From NCBI GenBank assembly GCA_052078155.1, contig JBQJBP010000007.1, positions 21,444 through 85,443 on the forward strand: DNA of 64,000 nucleotides, written 5' to 3'. Below are positions 34,380 through 42,669 of this stretch, piece by piece; positions within the stretch are counted from its first letter, which is position 1, and every line of letters starts with the position of its first letter. A program made the position numbers and the translations under genes. Under the pieces are notes generated by a model. The model ran no database searches, was not told where the DNA came from, and worked only from the letters and a program-made list of their open reading frames with translations. The stretch comes from CAXBMB01 sp052078155 (GTDB lineage Bacteria; Pseudomonadota; Alphaproteobacteria; Kiloniellales; DSM-21159).

Positions 34380-34517
34380 TAGAGTCAAATCGGTTTAAGT
34401 GGAATCACTACGTGATAACACTTGAAGCGTGAATTTGCCTCTTTTCAATGTTTTAGAGGATGATTCACGGTTTAGTTCCAAGCGCAATGCGCTTCTAACT
34501 AAACCGATCATGCTCTA
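34380..34517 (+). repeat. Dispersed palindromic element, full consensus-like copy
   Basis: Best copy and used as reference; it fills most of the 34220-34576 gap. Parts: terminal stem TAGAG...ATCGGTTTA (5') with TAAACCGAT...CTCTA (3'); hairpin 1 AGTG-GA-ATCAC-TAC-GTGAT-AA-CACT; hairpin 2 CGTGAAT/ATTCACG with inner CCTCT/AGAGG and a 12-base loop; hairpin 3 GGTTTAGTT/AACTAAACC with inner AAGCGC-AAT-GCGCTT. The base of hairpin 3 and the terminal stem compete for TAAACC. Confidence 0.95.
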
Positions 34518-34521
34518 AAGA

Positions 34522-34553
34522 AAAAGCCCCTGCAAAGACCTGCAGGGGCTTTT
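34522..34553. terminator. Bidirectional terminator
   Basis: AAAAGCCCCTGCA / TGCAGGGGCTTTT, perfect 13-bp arms and a 6-base loop, 4 bases after the repeat copy. It lies between the convergent HxlR (plus) and ATP12 (minus) genes. Confidence 0.92.
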
Positions 34554-34576
34554 CATCAGCAATAGGTCAAAGGGGG

Positions 34577-35284
34577 TCAGGCCACCAGCCTGAACAAGCG
34601 TTCCGCCGCTTCCAGTTCTGCCCGGACGTCGGCTTGACGTTTTTCAACCTCTTCGTCAGCGCCCCACTTCTCCAGGGTGTAGTTTTCGTCCAGCTCAGCG
34701 GCTTCGAACGCCCCGTCCGCATCCAGCCGTCCCTCCAGCAGGGCCAGGGAGACAATCAGGGAGCCGGAGGCCCTAACAACAGTGGCCAGCGCCGACAACG
34801 TGAGATCATCGAGTCCAGAGACCTTGCGGCCCAAAGCCAGCAGGCTCATGGCCGGCTGCTCCACATGTATGATGCCGCCGCCCAGACGCAGAGGCGCATC
34901 CAGTTCCCGCGCGGCCCAGTCCAGCAGAGGCTGCCAGACCGCATTTTGCCGATCGATCAGCTCTTTGGCTTGCTCTTCGCGATAGCAGAGCATTTCTGTT
35001 CCGCCATAGCCGACCAGCTCTTCCAGCAGGGCGTCCCGGTCATCGGCAACCTTATCCACCGCGGTGTAGGCGATGGAGGTCAAGGGCATGCTCCCGGGGT
35101 GGATTTTCTCCTCCTGAGCTGACCATTCCGCGGCAACGGCCTCAGCCAGCGCCTGGCTGGCAAAGACGAGCGGCTTTTTGGCCGGGGTCAGAACCCGCCG
35201 AGAGTCCAGCAGGACCACGTAACCGTCCTCCTGCTGCTCAACCGAGACCTCTTTGTAGAAGCGCTTTGCACCACCTGTAGACAT
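34577..35284 (-). CDS. ATP12-family F1-ATPase assembly chaperone
   Basis: A 235-residue homologue of mitochondrial ATP12, which binds the F1 alpha subunit during ATP synthase assembly. RFYKEVSVEQQEDGYVVLLDSRRVLTPAKKPL is the N-terminal signature (residues about 8-39). Later come HPGSMPLTSIAYTAVD and the conserved C-terminal ENYTLEKWGADEEVEKRQ. ATP12 in bacteria is largely restricted to alphaproteobacteria. The stop of the AsmA-like gene overlaps its ATG by one base (TGATG). Confidence 0.95.
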   Translation of the reverse strand: MSTGGAKRFYKEVSVEQQEDGYVVLLDSRRVLTPAKKPLVFASQALAEAVAAEWSAQEEKIHPGSMPLTSIAYTAVDKVADDRDALLEELVGYGGTEMLCYREEQAKELIDRQNAVWQPLLDWAARELDAPLRLGGGIIHVEQPAMSLLALGRKVSGLDDLTLSALATVVRASGSLIVSLALLEGRLDADGAFEAAELDENYTLEKWGADEEVEKRQADVRAELEAAERLFRLVA

Positions 35285-37404
35285 CAGTCTCCAAACAACC
35301 CTTTCAGTGTCTTACCAACACCCTCGGTCACGCCTTCGATGGCCTTTTCCGTCCCCTGGAGGGTTTTGGCAGGCAGGCCTTCGTTCTGTTTGGGCGCCGG
35401 GGCCCCGCTTTCTGCCTTTTCCAGGGCAGCAACGCAAGGATTGCCTTCAGACAGGACCGTGTCTTCCACCACCGTTGCCCCCAGGAAAGTCAGGGGGTTT
35501 GAACCGGTGGCAAAAACCTTGGCGGCGAACAGGGCCGTGCCCACCGGGTCAGGCAGGACTGTTGGGCTTTTCAGCGTGCCCTGTACCAGGAAAGGAACCG
35601 CCAAAGAAACCAACGCCTGAACCCGGGTTTTCACGTCAAAACCCATCTTCAGCTTCTCTGTCCGGAAATCGATGGTTCCGTCCCCGGCGACAGCAAAGGT
35701 CTCCGTATCAAAAACCTGCGCTTTGCTGGTGGCGAGACCATCTTTGAAAACAAACCGGCTTGCCAGGCAGTTCAGGGGAACCTGATCCTTTTTACCCATC
35801 AAGGGATTCATGATGTTGTTGAGATCGGCGGAGACAATGGCGATCAGCTTGTTACTGATCATTCCCTTGTGCCCCACAATGTCTGAGTTGCCGGTCAGAC
35901 TGGACATGATGGCCCGCTGGGAGTTGCCCTGTGCGGTGAGGTTGACATCCACATCCAATGTGCCCTGAACATCGTCACTGATGTCCCGGGACTTCAGCAT
36001 CTCACCATAGTCAAAACCATCGAAGTTGAGATCAACCTTAAGCGCAGCCGGTGATTTGGAGGCATCAACCACGGTTGAGCCTTTCAACTGCCCTTTGAAC
36101 CAGTTGCCTCCCAGATCTTTCATTTCCAGGCGGCCATTGGTCAGTTGAATCTTTGCGGCCAGATTTTCTGCGCTCAGTTGCTCATCGATCAGCAGCTGTT
36201 TGATCTGCAGATCAAGATCAGCGTCGACCGCCTTTAAGCCATCCAGTGGCAGGGGATCGTCGGTAAAGACATACTCGCTCTGACTGGCGGTTGCCCCTTC
36301 AGCGCCGGAGGAGCCGGCACCCTGACTGTCTCCGCCGCCTTTCTTGTCTTCGAAATCAGCAATTTCAAGCTGCTTGGATGCCAGCTTGCCGGAGATTTTC
36401 GGGCGCTCACCCCCCAAAGCAATGCTGAGATCACCCGTCAGTTCCGAATCATCAACGGAGGCTTTAAATCCCGCAAGCTCATATGTCGTGCCGCTGCTTT
36501 TAACGGTTCCGCTGAAAGCCAGAGGACCAAAGCCGGGCAGATCACTGCCTGCCAGTTTTTCCAGAGATTTAAGATTGGGGCCATCGGCGGTCAGCGCCAT
36601 GTTGAGCGCCCCTTCGCCCAGAACATCGGTAATGGCGCCATCTGCCGAAAGAACCAGTTCACCCACGGAACCATTAAGGTTCACGAGAAAGGGGGAAGCG
36701 GTCAGCATCCGCTGGAAGGTGCCCATCTGGCCTTTCAGGGTAAAGGGAGTGTCCTGATAGTCCCCGACCAGATCGACGTCCAGAATGTCGCCGTTGCGGG
36801 TAAAGTCAGCTTTTTCCAGCTGCAGGCGAAGATCTGTGGAGGTCACACCGTCCAGAATCTGCAGGCGGCTGTCCCGAATTTCAATGAACTCAACAATCAC
36901 CCCCAGACCGCCGCGTTCCGTGCCGCTGTCCCCTGCAGGAGCACTGCTGTCGGACTGGTTTGCCGTGGTGCTGGTGGTACCTTCGGCCGAACCGCTTGCT
37001 GGGGCGGGATCGGCAGAGAAATCCCAGTTGGCTTTGCCGTCTTTGCTGATCTCCACAAGAATGTCAGCGCCATCCATGACCACCTTGCGCAGGACCACTT
37101 CCCGGGAAAGCAACGGAATTAAAGCGACACCGACCTCAAAGCGCTTGATGGTTGCCAGATCCGGGCGACTGCCCCACTCGGCATTGGGAAAGACCACATC
37201 ATTCAGGACGACGGAGGGGTTAAGCGACAACGCAATGTCCAGATCCCCTTTGACCTGAATATCGCGGCCAGTGGCATCTTTGACTTCAGCCTGAATGCGC
37301 TCCCTGATCATATCTTTGTCCAAAGACATGATGATGGCTGCCCCGGCCACAATGACCGCAGCAACCAGCGCCACCAGACCCCACAAAATCCGCTTTATGG
37401 TCAT
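35284..37404 (-). CDS. AsmA-family protein
   Basis: A 706-residue AsmA/TamB-related protein. It has an N-terminal membrane anchor (ILWGLVALVAAVIVAGAAIIM) then a long beta-rich periplasmic body. The N-terminal AsmA domain has LNPSVVLNDVVFPNAEWGSRPDLATIKRFEVGVALIPL (residues about 60-97). A Gly/Ser/Thr-rich linker near 135-165 and the C-terminal AsmA_2 domain (SLTGNSDIVGHKGMISNKL, GTIDFRTEKLKMGFDVK) follow. The family is linked to phospholipid transport and outer-membrane homeostasis. One-base overlap with ATP12. Confidence 0.92.
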   Translation of the reverse strand: MTIKRILWGLVALVAAVIVAGAAIIMSLDKDMIRERIQAEVKDATGRDIQVKGDLDIALSLNPSVVLNDVVFPNAEWGSRPDLATIKRFEVGVALIPLLSREVVLRKVVMDGADILVEISKDGKANWDFSADPAPASGSAEGTTSTTANQSDSSAPAGDSGTERGGLGVIVEFIEIRDSRLQILDGVTSTDLRLQLEKADFTRNGDILDVDLVGDYQDTPFTLKGQMGTFQRMLTASPFLVNLNGSVGELVLSADGAITDVLGEGALNMALTADGPNLKSLEKLAGSDLPGFGPLAFSGTVKSSGTTYELAGFKASVDDSELTGDLSIALGGERPKISGKLASKQLEIADFEDKKGGGDSQGAGSSGAEGATASQSEYVFTDDPLPLDGLKAVDADLDLQIKQLLIDEQLSAENLAAKIQLTNGRLEMKDLGGNWFKGQLKGSTVVDASKSPAALKVDLNFDGFDYGEMLKSRDISDDVQGTLDVDVNLTAQGNSQRAIMSSLTGNSDIVGHKGMISNKLIAIVSADLNNIMNPLMGKKDQVPLNCLASRFVFKDGLATSKAQVFDTETFAVAGDGTIDFRTEKLKMGFDVKTRVQALVSLAVPFLVQGTLKSPTVLPDPVGTALFAAKVFATGSNPLTFLGATVVEDTVLSEGNPCVAALEKAESGAPAPKQNEGLPAKTLQGTEKAIEGVTEGVGKTLKGLFGD

Positions 37405-37448
37405 CGCTCTGCTTCCCCTCTTCCAAAGTCAGATCGCGTGTAATTTAC

Positions 37449-37586
37449 GAGAGTCAAATCGATTTAAGTGGACTCACTACGTGATAACACTTCAATCGTG
37501 CATTTGCCTATTTTCAATGTTTTAGAGGATGAGTCTCGGTTTTGTTCCAGGCGCAAAGCGCTCCTAACCAAACCGATCATGCTCTA
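37449..37586 (+). repeat. Dispersed palindromic element, full copy
   Basis: GAGAGTCAAATCGATTTAAG, hairpin 1 GACTCACTACGTGATAACAC, hairpin 2 CGTGCATTTGCCTATTTTC with TTTAGAGGATGAGTCTCGG, hairpin 3 CCAGGCGCAAAGCGCTCCTA and right end AAACCGATCATGCTCTA. It occupies the middle of the 37405-37732 gap; the rest of that gap (37587-37732) holds nothing I recognise. Confidence 0.92.
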
Positions 37587-37732
37587 ACGGCTAAAATCCA
37601 GAGACAACAAACCTCTGCCGAACCAGACAAAGGAACCCTGCTTTCTCTTGTAACATCCTCTGCCCCGGAGGGCAGTCGGAAAAGCCGGATTGAGCCTAAA
37701 GAGCCGGCCCCCAAGGAAACAGCAGCGAACCT

Positions 37733-38419
37733 TCAGGCTAAGGATGCCAGAGCTTCCGGCAGATCAGCGAACTGCTCAACAATGATCCGTGCGCCGGCCC
37801 CCGTCAGTTCTTCGTGATGATGGTAGCCCCAGTTGACACCAACGGGCGTGGCCCCGGCATTGACCGCCATCTCCATATCAAAAGTGGTGTCACCGATCAC
37901 CACTGTCCGGGAAATGTCACAGCCCGTTTGGGCCGCTGCCCGTTCCACCATACCAGGATGGGGTTTGCCGGGATTGTGATCCGGGGTCTGCAGCGTCACA
38001 AAAAGATCCCGCAAGCCATGAGTTTCCAAAGAATGGGTCAGGCCCCGCATGTTCTTGCCTGTCGCCACCCCCAGCAGCACTTCCGGTTGGTTGAGCACTG
38101 GCAGCGTTTCGCGCACCCCCGGAAACAGCGGTTCTTCAAAATTGGGTTCCTGCCGATAAGCAAAAAAGGCCTTTCGATAGTTGTCACTGACCTGAGCCAC
38201 CATGTCCGGTGACGGCGATCCCGGCAAGAGCTTCTCAATGGCTATTTCCAGGGTCAGGCCAACAATGCGGCGCACCTCATCGCGACTGGGCGGAGCAAGG
38301 GAAACAGTTTCAAAAGCCCGCCCCATGCAGCGGGTAATGGCGTTCTGGCTGTCAACCAGGGTGCCGTCAAAATCAAACAGAATGAGGTCAAAAGCGGATG
38401 ACAATTCAATCTCCAGCAA
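37733..38419 (-). CDS. HAD-superfamily phosphatase (phosphoglycolate phosphatase-like)
   Basis: A 228-residue HAD hydrolase. Motif I FDFDGTLVDS holds the nucleophilic Asp, motif II the Thr in GVATGKNMRG, motif III the Lys in PGKPHPGM, and motif IV VIGDTTFDMEMAVNAGA. A four-helix cap lies between motifs I and II. Sequence resembles Gph/PGP-like enzymes; the substrate is uncertain. It follows rluC on the same strand, an arrangement seen in many alphaproteobacteria. Confidence 0.9.
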   Translation of the reverse strand: MLEIELSSAFDLILFDFDGTLVDSQNAITRCMGRAFETVSLAPPSRDEVRRIVGLTLEIAIEKLLPGSPSPDMVAQVSDNYRKAFFAYRQEPNFEEPLFPGVRETLPVLNQPEVLLGVATGKNMRGLTHSLETHGLRDLFVTLQTPDHNPGKPHPGMVERAAAQTGCDISRTVVIGDTTFDMEMAVNAGATPVGVNWGYHHHEELTGAGARIIVEQFADLPEALASLA

Positions 38420-38556
38420 AAATCATACTTGGTAACTTAGGAACCAGCCCGGGCAGGTTCGATGGCCTAAACCGATGCGAGAGAAAGCAGGATTGAGGCC
38501 TTAGTCTTCGGGCAATCGTCCCGACCAGGCTTGCCCTCTTTAATGACCAGAGCCTG

Positions 38557-39570
38557 TTAGCCCTGAGGGTTTTCCAGCCAGTCACAGGCCCGCTGAGCCA
38601 GCGGGTTTGCGGGATCCAGTCCCAGCGCCGCAAACGCGTCGACAAAATGCGCCGGAATGGGCGCTTCCACCCGCAGGGTGACGCCATCTTCCGGATGGGC
38701 AATGGCCAGTTCATGGGCCTGAAGCATCAGATTCTTCGGGATTTCCGTACGGCTGAGGTAGGCATCTTTGCCGCCATACTTGCCATCACCCAGGATCGGA
38801 TGGCCAAGGGCGGCCATGTGCGCCCGCAACTGGTGGGTCCGACCGGTCAGCGGCCTGAGAGCCACCCAGGAAGCCTGACGCCCTTTGCTGGCGACCACCG
38901 CATAACGGGTCCTCGCGTCTTTGGCGTTGGGTGCATCCACCACCATCTTTTCGCTGCCCTGCCCCCCGGCTTTGCCCAGGGGTAAATCGATCAGACCTTT
39001 GGGGCGTTGCGGGACACCGGCAACCAGCGCCCAATAGATCTTGCGGGGGCCATCCCCTTTTAACTCGCCCGTCAGGAACCGGGCCGCCTGTAAATTCCGG
39101 GCCAGCATCAGCACACCGGCGGTATCCTGATCCAGACGGTGGACCAGCTTTGGCCGTTCGCTCATTTCATACTTAAGGGCGGAGAGCATGCCGTCCAGGT
39201 GCCGGGACTGACCACTGCCCCCCTGCACAGCCAGGCCAGCGGGTTTGTCCAGCACGATGACCTGCTTGTCTTTGTAAAGCACTGCCTGGTGCAGCATCTC
39301 CCGATCCTGATCGCTCACGGCCTTGGTTGCGCTGCTGGCCGGTCCTGCCTTGGCTTCCTTTTCCTGAGACAGAGGCGGCACCCGCAACTCCTGCCCGGCT
39401 TCCAGGCGGGCTGAGCTCTTGACCCGTTTGCCGTTGATCCGGATTTGACCGGTCCGCAGCAGCTTTTCCAGGCGGCCCTTGCTCAACCCCGGATAATTGT
39501 CCTTGAACCAGCGATCCAGCCGGAGGCCATCATCCCCCGATGTGATCGTAACCAGTGTAACGCCGCTCAT
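38557..39570 (-). CDS. rluC: RluC-type large-subunit rRNA pseudouridine synthase
   Basis: A 337-residue RluA-family synthase. It has an N-terminal S4 RNA-binding domain (RLDRWFKDNYPGLSKGRLEKLLRTGQIRINGKRV, residues about 17-50) and the catalytic domain with the Asp in VHRLDQDTAGVLMLAR. It also shows GRTHQLRAHMAALGHPILGD. RluC modifies U955, U2504 and U2580 of E. coli 23S rRNA; specificity here is inferred. The ATG at 39570 overlaps the crcB stop (ATGA), so the two are coupled; the frame to 39594 is not used. Confidence 0.93.
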   Translation of the reverse strand: MSGVTLVTITSGDDGLRLDRWFKDNYPGLSKGRLEKLLRTGQIRINGKRVKSSARLEAGQELRVPPLSQEKEAKAGPASSATKAVSDQDREMLHQAVLYKDKQVIVLDKPAGLAVQGGSGQSRHLDGMLSALKYEMSERPKLVHRLDQDTAGVLMLARNLQAARFLTGELKGDGPRKIYWALVAGVPQRPKGLIDLPLGKAGGQGSEKMVVDAPNAKDARTRYAVVASKGRQASWVALRPLTGRTHQLRAHMAALGHPILGDGKYGGKDAYLSRTEIPKNLMLQAHELAIAHPEDGVTLRVEAPIPAHFVDAFAALGLDPANPLAQRACDWLENPQG

Positions 39571-39965
39571 ACCAAAAGGGTCCTCATGAGCCATAGCCCC
39601 AGAAAGAGACCGGAAACAGACAGCACCACAGATCCGGCCACATACACACCGGCCAGCAGGTACTGCTGCCGTTCAATCAGCAGCACTGTTTCCAGAGAAA
39701 AAGTCGAAAAGGTTGTAAAGGCTCCCAGCAGGCCCACCGCCAGAAAGCCGCGGACTTCCGGGCTGTGCAGCAGCGGAAACTGCGCGTTCAGCTTCAGCAG
39801 GCACTCCACCAGCACGCCCATCAGGAAAGATCCCAGAATGTTGGCAGCAAAGATCCCGTAAGGAAACCCGCCCGTGCCAAAGATGTGGGTTATCTGGGCC
39901 GCAAAAAAATGCCGGGCAAGAGCGCCGACAGCCCCTCCGCAGGCGATTGCGATGATCATCCCCAT
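39567..39965 (-). CDS. crcB: CrcB/Fluc fluoride channel
   Basis: A 132-residue four-helix fluoride exporter. Motifs: GGAVGALARHF, the pore Asn in AANILGSFLMG, and GLLGAFTTFSTFSLE, which carries the Phe box and Na+ site. Coupled to rluC by a 4-base overlap. No fluoride (crcB) riboswitch was recognised in the 217-base upstream gap. Confidence 0.95.
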   Translation of the reverse strand: MGMIIAIACGGAVGALARHFFAAQITHIFGTGGFPYGIFAANILGSFLMGVLVECLLKLNAQFPLLHSPEVRGFLAVGLLGAFTTFSTFSLETVLLIERQQYLLAGVYVAGSVVLSVSGLFLGLWLMRTLLV

Positions 39966-40182
39966 GACGTGCTTCGTGCCTTTCCCGTCAGCTCAGCCGG
40001 AGTCCCTGCCTGCTGTTCCTGTATTGACTGACAAGAGATAGCAAACCTGGCGGACCCAAACGAGTCCCCACTCCAGAAGTTCGAGAGATCTGTCTCGACT
40101 GAACCAAGGTCAGCAGCGCGGCAGCTTCTTACAGCTACGCCGCGCCCTGCATAGCCCCCTGTGGAGATGTCCAGGAGATGAA

Positions 40183-40848
40183 TCAGGCGGCGCTGGTCCG
40201 GTCAGCTGCTCCGGACAGCCATTCCAGGCAGGCCGAGACCCGGCTGTTGTAAGCACCAACCCGGCCCAGCTCGAACAGCCCTTCATCGGTAGCACCGGCA
40301 AAGGCATCACCGATTACAGACACCCGAAAATCGCGAGAGCAGCCTTCATAGACAGTGGCCCGGCCACCGGTGGCGAAGTTACAGCCACATACCACCAGGG
40401 TATCGATCTTCAGGTCAGCCAGTTTCTGCTGCAGAGGCGTATCGTGGAACGCGCCCCAGCGCGGCTTGTAGAACAGCCACTCCTGGTCGCCATTTTCCTG
40501 AAACTGACCGGCAAAGAGGTCATCCACATCCAGATGCTCATACTGAGGGCTGCGCATTTCATCGATCAGCGCCGCCCCGGAGGTTCCCGGCATCAGGACC
40601 CGCATGCCTTCTTCCACGGCTCCCCGGCGGAAGAGGTCCACATTGGAGCCATCCGGGCGGTACAAACGCAAAGAATGGAAGATTGGCAGATTCTGCTGAC
40701 GAAAAGCTGTCACCAGGTCAACGATGTTGGGCAGCGCTGCTGTGGTGCCCGACGCAACCACTGGTGAGTCAGAGCGGAAGAAATCGCGCTGCAAGTCGAT
40801 GGTCAAAAGCGCCACAGACTCTCGTTTTGGCAAAGTGTATTCGGACAT
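40183..40848 (-). CDS. Isochorismatase-like protein lacking the catalytic Cys
   Basis: A 221-residue protein with the isochorismatase fold. The catalytic Asp18 is present in LTIDLQRDFF and the Lys128 in FYKPRWGAF. In the third motif, VCGCNFATGGRATVYEGCSRD, position 161, aligned with the nucleophilic Cys of the family, is Gly. Cys154 and Cys156 lie nearby but are offset. The protein may have lost amidase/hydrolase activity or use another residue. It interrupts the crcB-rarA neighbourhood. The family also includes nicotinamidases and biuret hydrolases. Confidence 0.85.
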   Translation of the reverse strand: MSEYTLPKRESVALLTIDLQRDFFRSDSPVVASGTTAALPNIVDLVTAFRQQNLPIFHSLRLYRPDGSNVDLFRRGAVEEGMRVLMPGTSGAALIDEMRSPQYEHLDVDDLFAGQFQENGDQEWLFYKPRWGAFHDTPLQQKLADLKIDTLVVCGCNFATGGRATVYEGCSRDFRVSVIGDAFAGATDEGLFELGRVGAYNSRVSACLEWLSGAADRTSAA

Positions 40849-41349
40849 GGCCTCAACTATTCAGTGTCATCAGGTCCGATACTAAAAGACAACCCGACCT
40901 AACGGGTTCTCCCTGCTTCCCGGTGTCCGTCTTTTCCTTTTGTCCCCCGGAAAAGAAGGGCCTGATTTTTTGTGGGGGTGACAATAGCTTCCGAAACACC
41001 CGGCGCAACAGGCGGCTTTGCATAAGAGATCAGCAATGGGAGCAACGCTGGATTAATACAAATATATCAAAAAGTTATTCTCATTCGGCGAGAAGACATC
41101 GCGCCTGTCAATCCCAAACAGCCCGCCTTGGCACGGGGCTTGAAAGCGCTATCAGGCAGAGGAAAGTAGAGCTTTTGCCTGAAAACAGATGAAGAAAGTG
41201 CCGCTCAATACCGTCTTTCGGAGCACAATTGGCTTGGTTAGCAACGTTCTGTGAGGCCCCCCAAAGCGGGACGCTGTTTCCAAAACAGCGCAAAAAGGAA
41301 CACGCCTTTAGGGAGATCATAATGTGACCCCACTTAAACCGGTCTGACC
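40849..41349. other. Intergenic region, no gene recognised
   Basis: Gap between the isochorismatase-like gene and rarA. It contains an AT-rich patch near 41050-41080 and a worn end of the dispersed repeat at 41313-41353. Frames on both strands (for example 40683-41192 plus) lack coding-like composition. The isochorismatase promoter is expected here. Confidence 0.45.
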
Positions 41350-41353
41350 CTAC
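41313..41353 (-). repeat. Dispersed palindromic element, terminal remnant overlapping the rarA stop
   Basis: GATCATAATGTGACCCCACTT then AAACCGGTCTGACCCTA is a worn left terminus in reverse orientation. Read on the minus strand its end TAGGGTC supplies the TAG stop of rarA (41350-41352). Confidence 0.65.
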
Positions 41354-42648
41354 GACTGTCCCTCTTCCCGCTTGGCCCTCAATCGCGCCCAATAGTCCAG
41401 ACGTTTGCCGATGTCCCGCTCAAAGCCCCGTTCCACCGGCTGATAAAAGGACTGACGCGGCAAATCGTCAGGGAAGAAGTTCTGCCCCGAAAAGCCGTCT
41501 TCAGCGTCATGATCATAGGCGTAGCCTTTGCCGTAGCCCAAATCCTTCATCATGTTGGTCGGCGCATTGAGAATGTGCATGGGCGGCATCAGGGATCCGG
41601 CATTCTGTGCCGTCTTCATGGCGGCTTTGTAGGCCACATAGGCTGCATTGGATTTGGGCGCTGTGCCCAGATAAATCACCGCCTGCGCCAGGGCCAGCTC
41701 CCCTTCCGGTGACCCCAGGCGGCTGTAACAATCCCAGGCCGCCAGCGCCTGCGGCAAAGCCTGGGGATCAGCCAGGCCAATGTCTTCCACAGCAAAGCGC
41801 ACCAGACGCCGGGCAATGTAGTTGGGGTCCTCGCCGCCGGACAGCATACGCCCCAGCCAGTAAAGCGCGGCGTCCGTGTCAGACCCCCGCAGGGATTTGT
41901 GCAGGGCGGACATGAGGTTGTAATGAGCATCCTGCCCCTTGTCGTAAAGGGGCATGCGCTTCTGCACCACGCGACTAAGGCCTTCGCGGTCCAGTGTTTC
42001 ATCCCCAGCTGTCGCATAGATCTGCTCGGCCAGATTGAGCAGGTAGCGCCCGTCCCCGTCCGCCAGCCCGGCCAGGGAGTCCCGTGCCTCCTGCGTCAGG
42101 GGCAAGGGGCGATCCTCTTCCTTTTCCGCCCGCGCCAGCAGTTCGCTGACGGCGGCCTCGTCCAGAGGCTTGAGCACCATGACCTGACAGCGTGACAGCA
42201 GGGCCGCGTTCAGCTCAAAGGAAGGGTTTTCGGTGGTGGCCCCGATCAGCACCACAGTGCCGTCTTCCACATAGGGCAGAAAGCCGTCCTGCTGGGCTTT
42301 GTTGAAGCGGTGAATCTCATCAACGAACAGCAGCGTGCCCTGCCCTCCGGCCCGCCGTCCCTTGGCCCGTTCAAAGACTTTGCGCAGATCCGCCACGCCG
42401 GAGAACACAGCCGACAGGGGCTCAAACTCCAGGTCCGATGCCTCAGCCAGCAAGCGGGCGATGGTGGTCTTGCCACAGCCCGGTGTTCCCCAAAGGATGA
42501 GAGACGACAAGCGCCGCTGCGCCACCATGCGACCCAGCGGGGCATCGGCCGCCAGAATGTGATCCTGGCCCACCACTTCCGCCAGACTGGCCGGACGCAG
42601 CCGGTCCGCCAGGGGACGCGGCGCAAGAGAATCGAACAACCCGCTCAT
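41350..42648 (-). CDS. rarA: Replication-associated recombination protein A (RarA/MgsA)
   Basis: AAA+ ATPase of 432 residues acting at stalled replication forks. N-terminal PLADRLRPASLAEVVGQDHIL, Walker A GTPGCGKTTIARLL, Walker B LLFVDEIHRFNKAQQD and sensor 1 IGATTENPSFELNAALLSRC. The C-terminal MgsA domain has ALHKSLRGSDTDAALYWLGRML and YGKGYAYDHD. It lies 21 bases downstream of the Do protease gene on the same strand. Confidence 0.96.
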   Translation of the reverse strand: MSGLFDSLAPRPLADRLRPASLAEVVGQDHILAADAPLGRMVAQRRLSSLILWGTPGCGKTTIARLLAEASDLEFEPLSAVFSGVADLRKVFERAKGRRAGGQGTLLFVDEIHRFNKAQQDGFLPYVEDGTVVLIGATTENPSFELNAALLSRCQVMVLKPLDEAAVSELLARAEKEEDRPLPLTQEARDSLAGLADGDGRYLLNLAEQIYATAGDETLDREGLSRVVQKRMPLYDKGQDAHYNLMSALHKSLRGSDTDAALYWLGRMLSGGEDPNYIARRLVRFAVEDIGLADPQALPQALAAWDCYSRLGSPEGELALAQAVIYLGTAPKSNAAYVAYKAAMKTAQNAGSLMPPMHILNAPTNMMKDLGYGKGYAYDHDAEDGFSGQNFFPDDLPRQSFYQPVERGFERDIGKRLDYWARLRAKREEGQS

Positions 42649-42669
42649 CTTGGATGGCTCAGCCGCTGC

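Noticed and set aside
34380..34517. Cloverleaf-like repeat as a possible tRNA or tRNA-like gene
   Set aside because: No CCA or conserved T-loop GGTTCRA, arm sizes wrong, and many copies differ in the loops; a palindromic element fits better.
39966..40182. Fluoride riboswitch before crcB
   Set aside because: The conserved GGNGAUGG and pseudoknot segments were not found in the gap.
40683..41192. 169-residue plus-strand frame in the isochorismatase-rarA gap
   Set aside because: Overlaps the isochorismatase-like gene antisense and has no family features.
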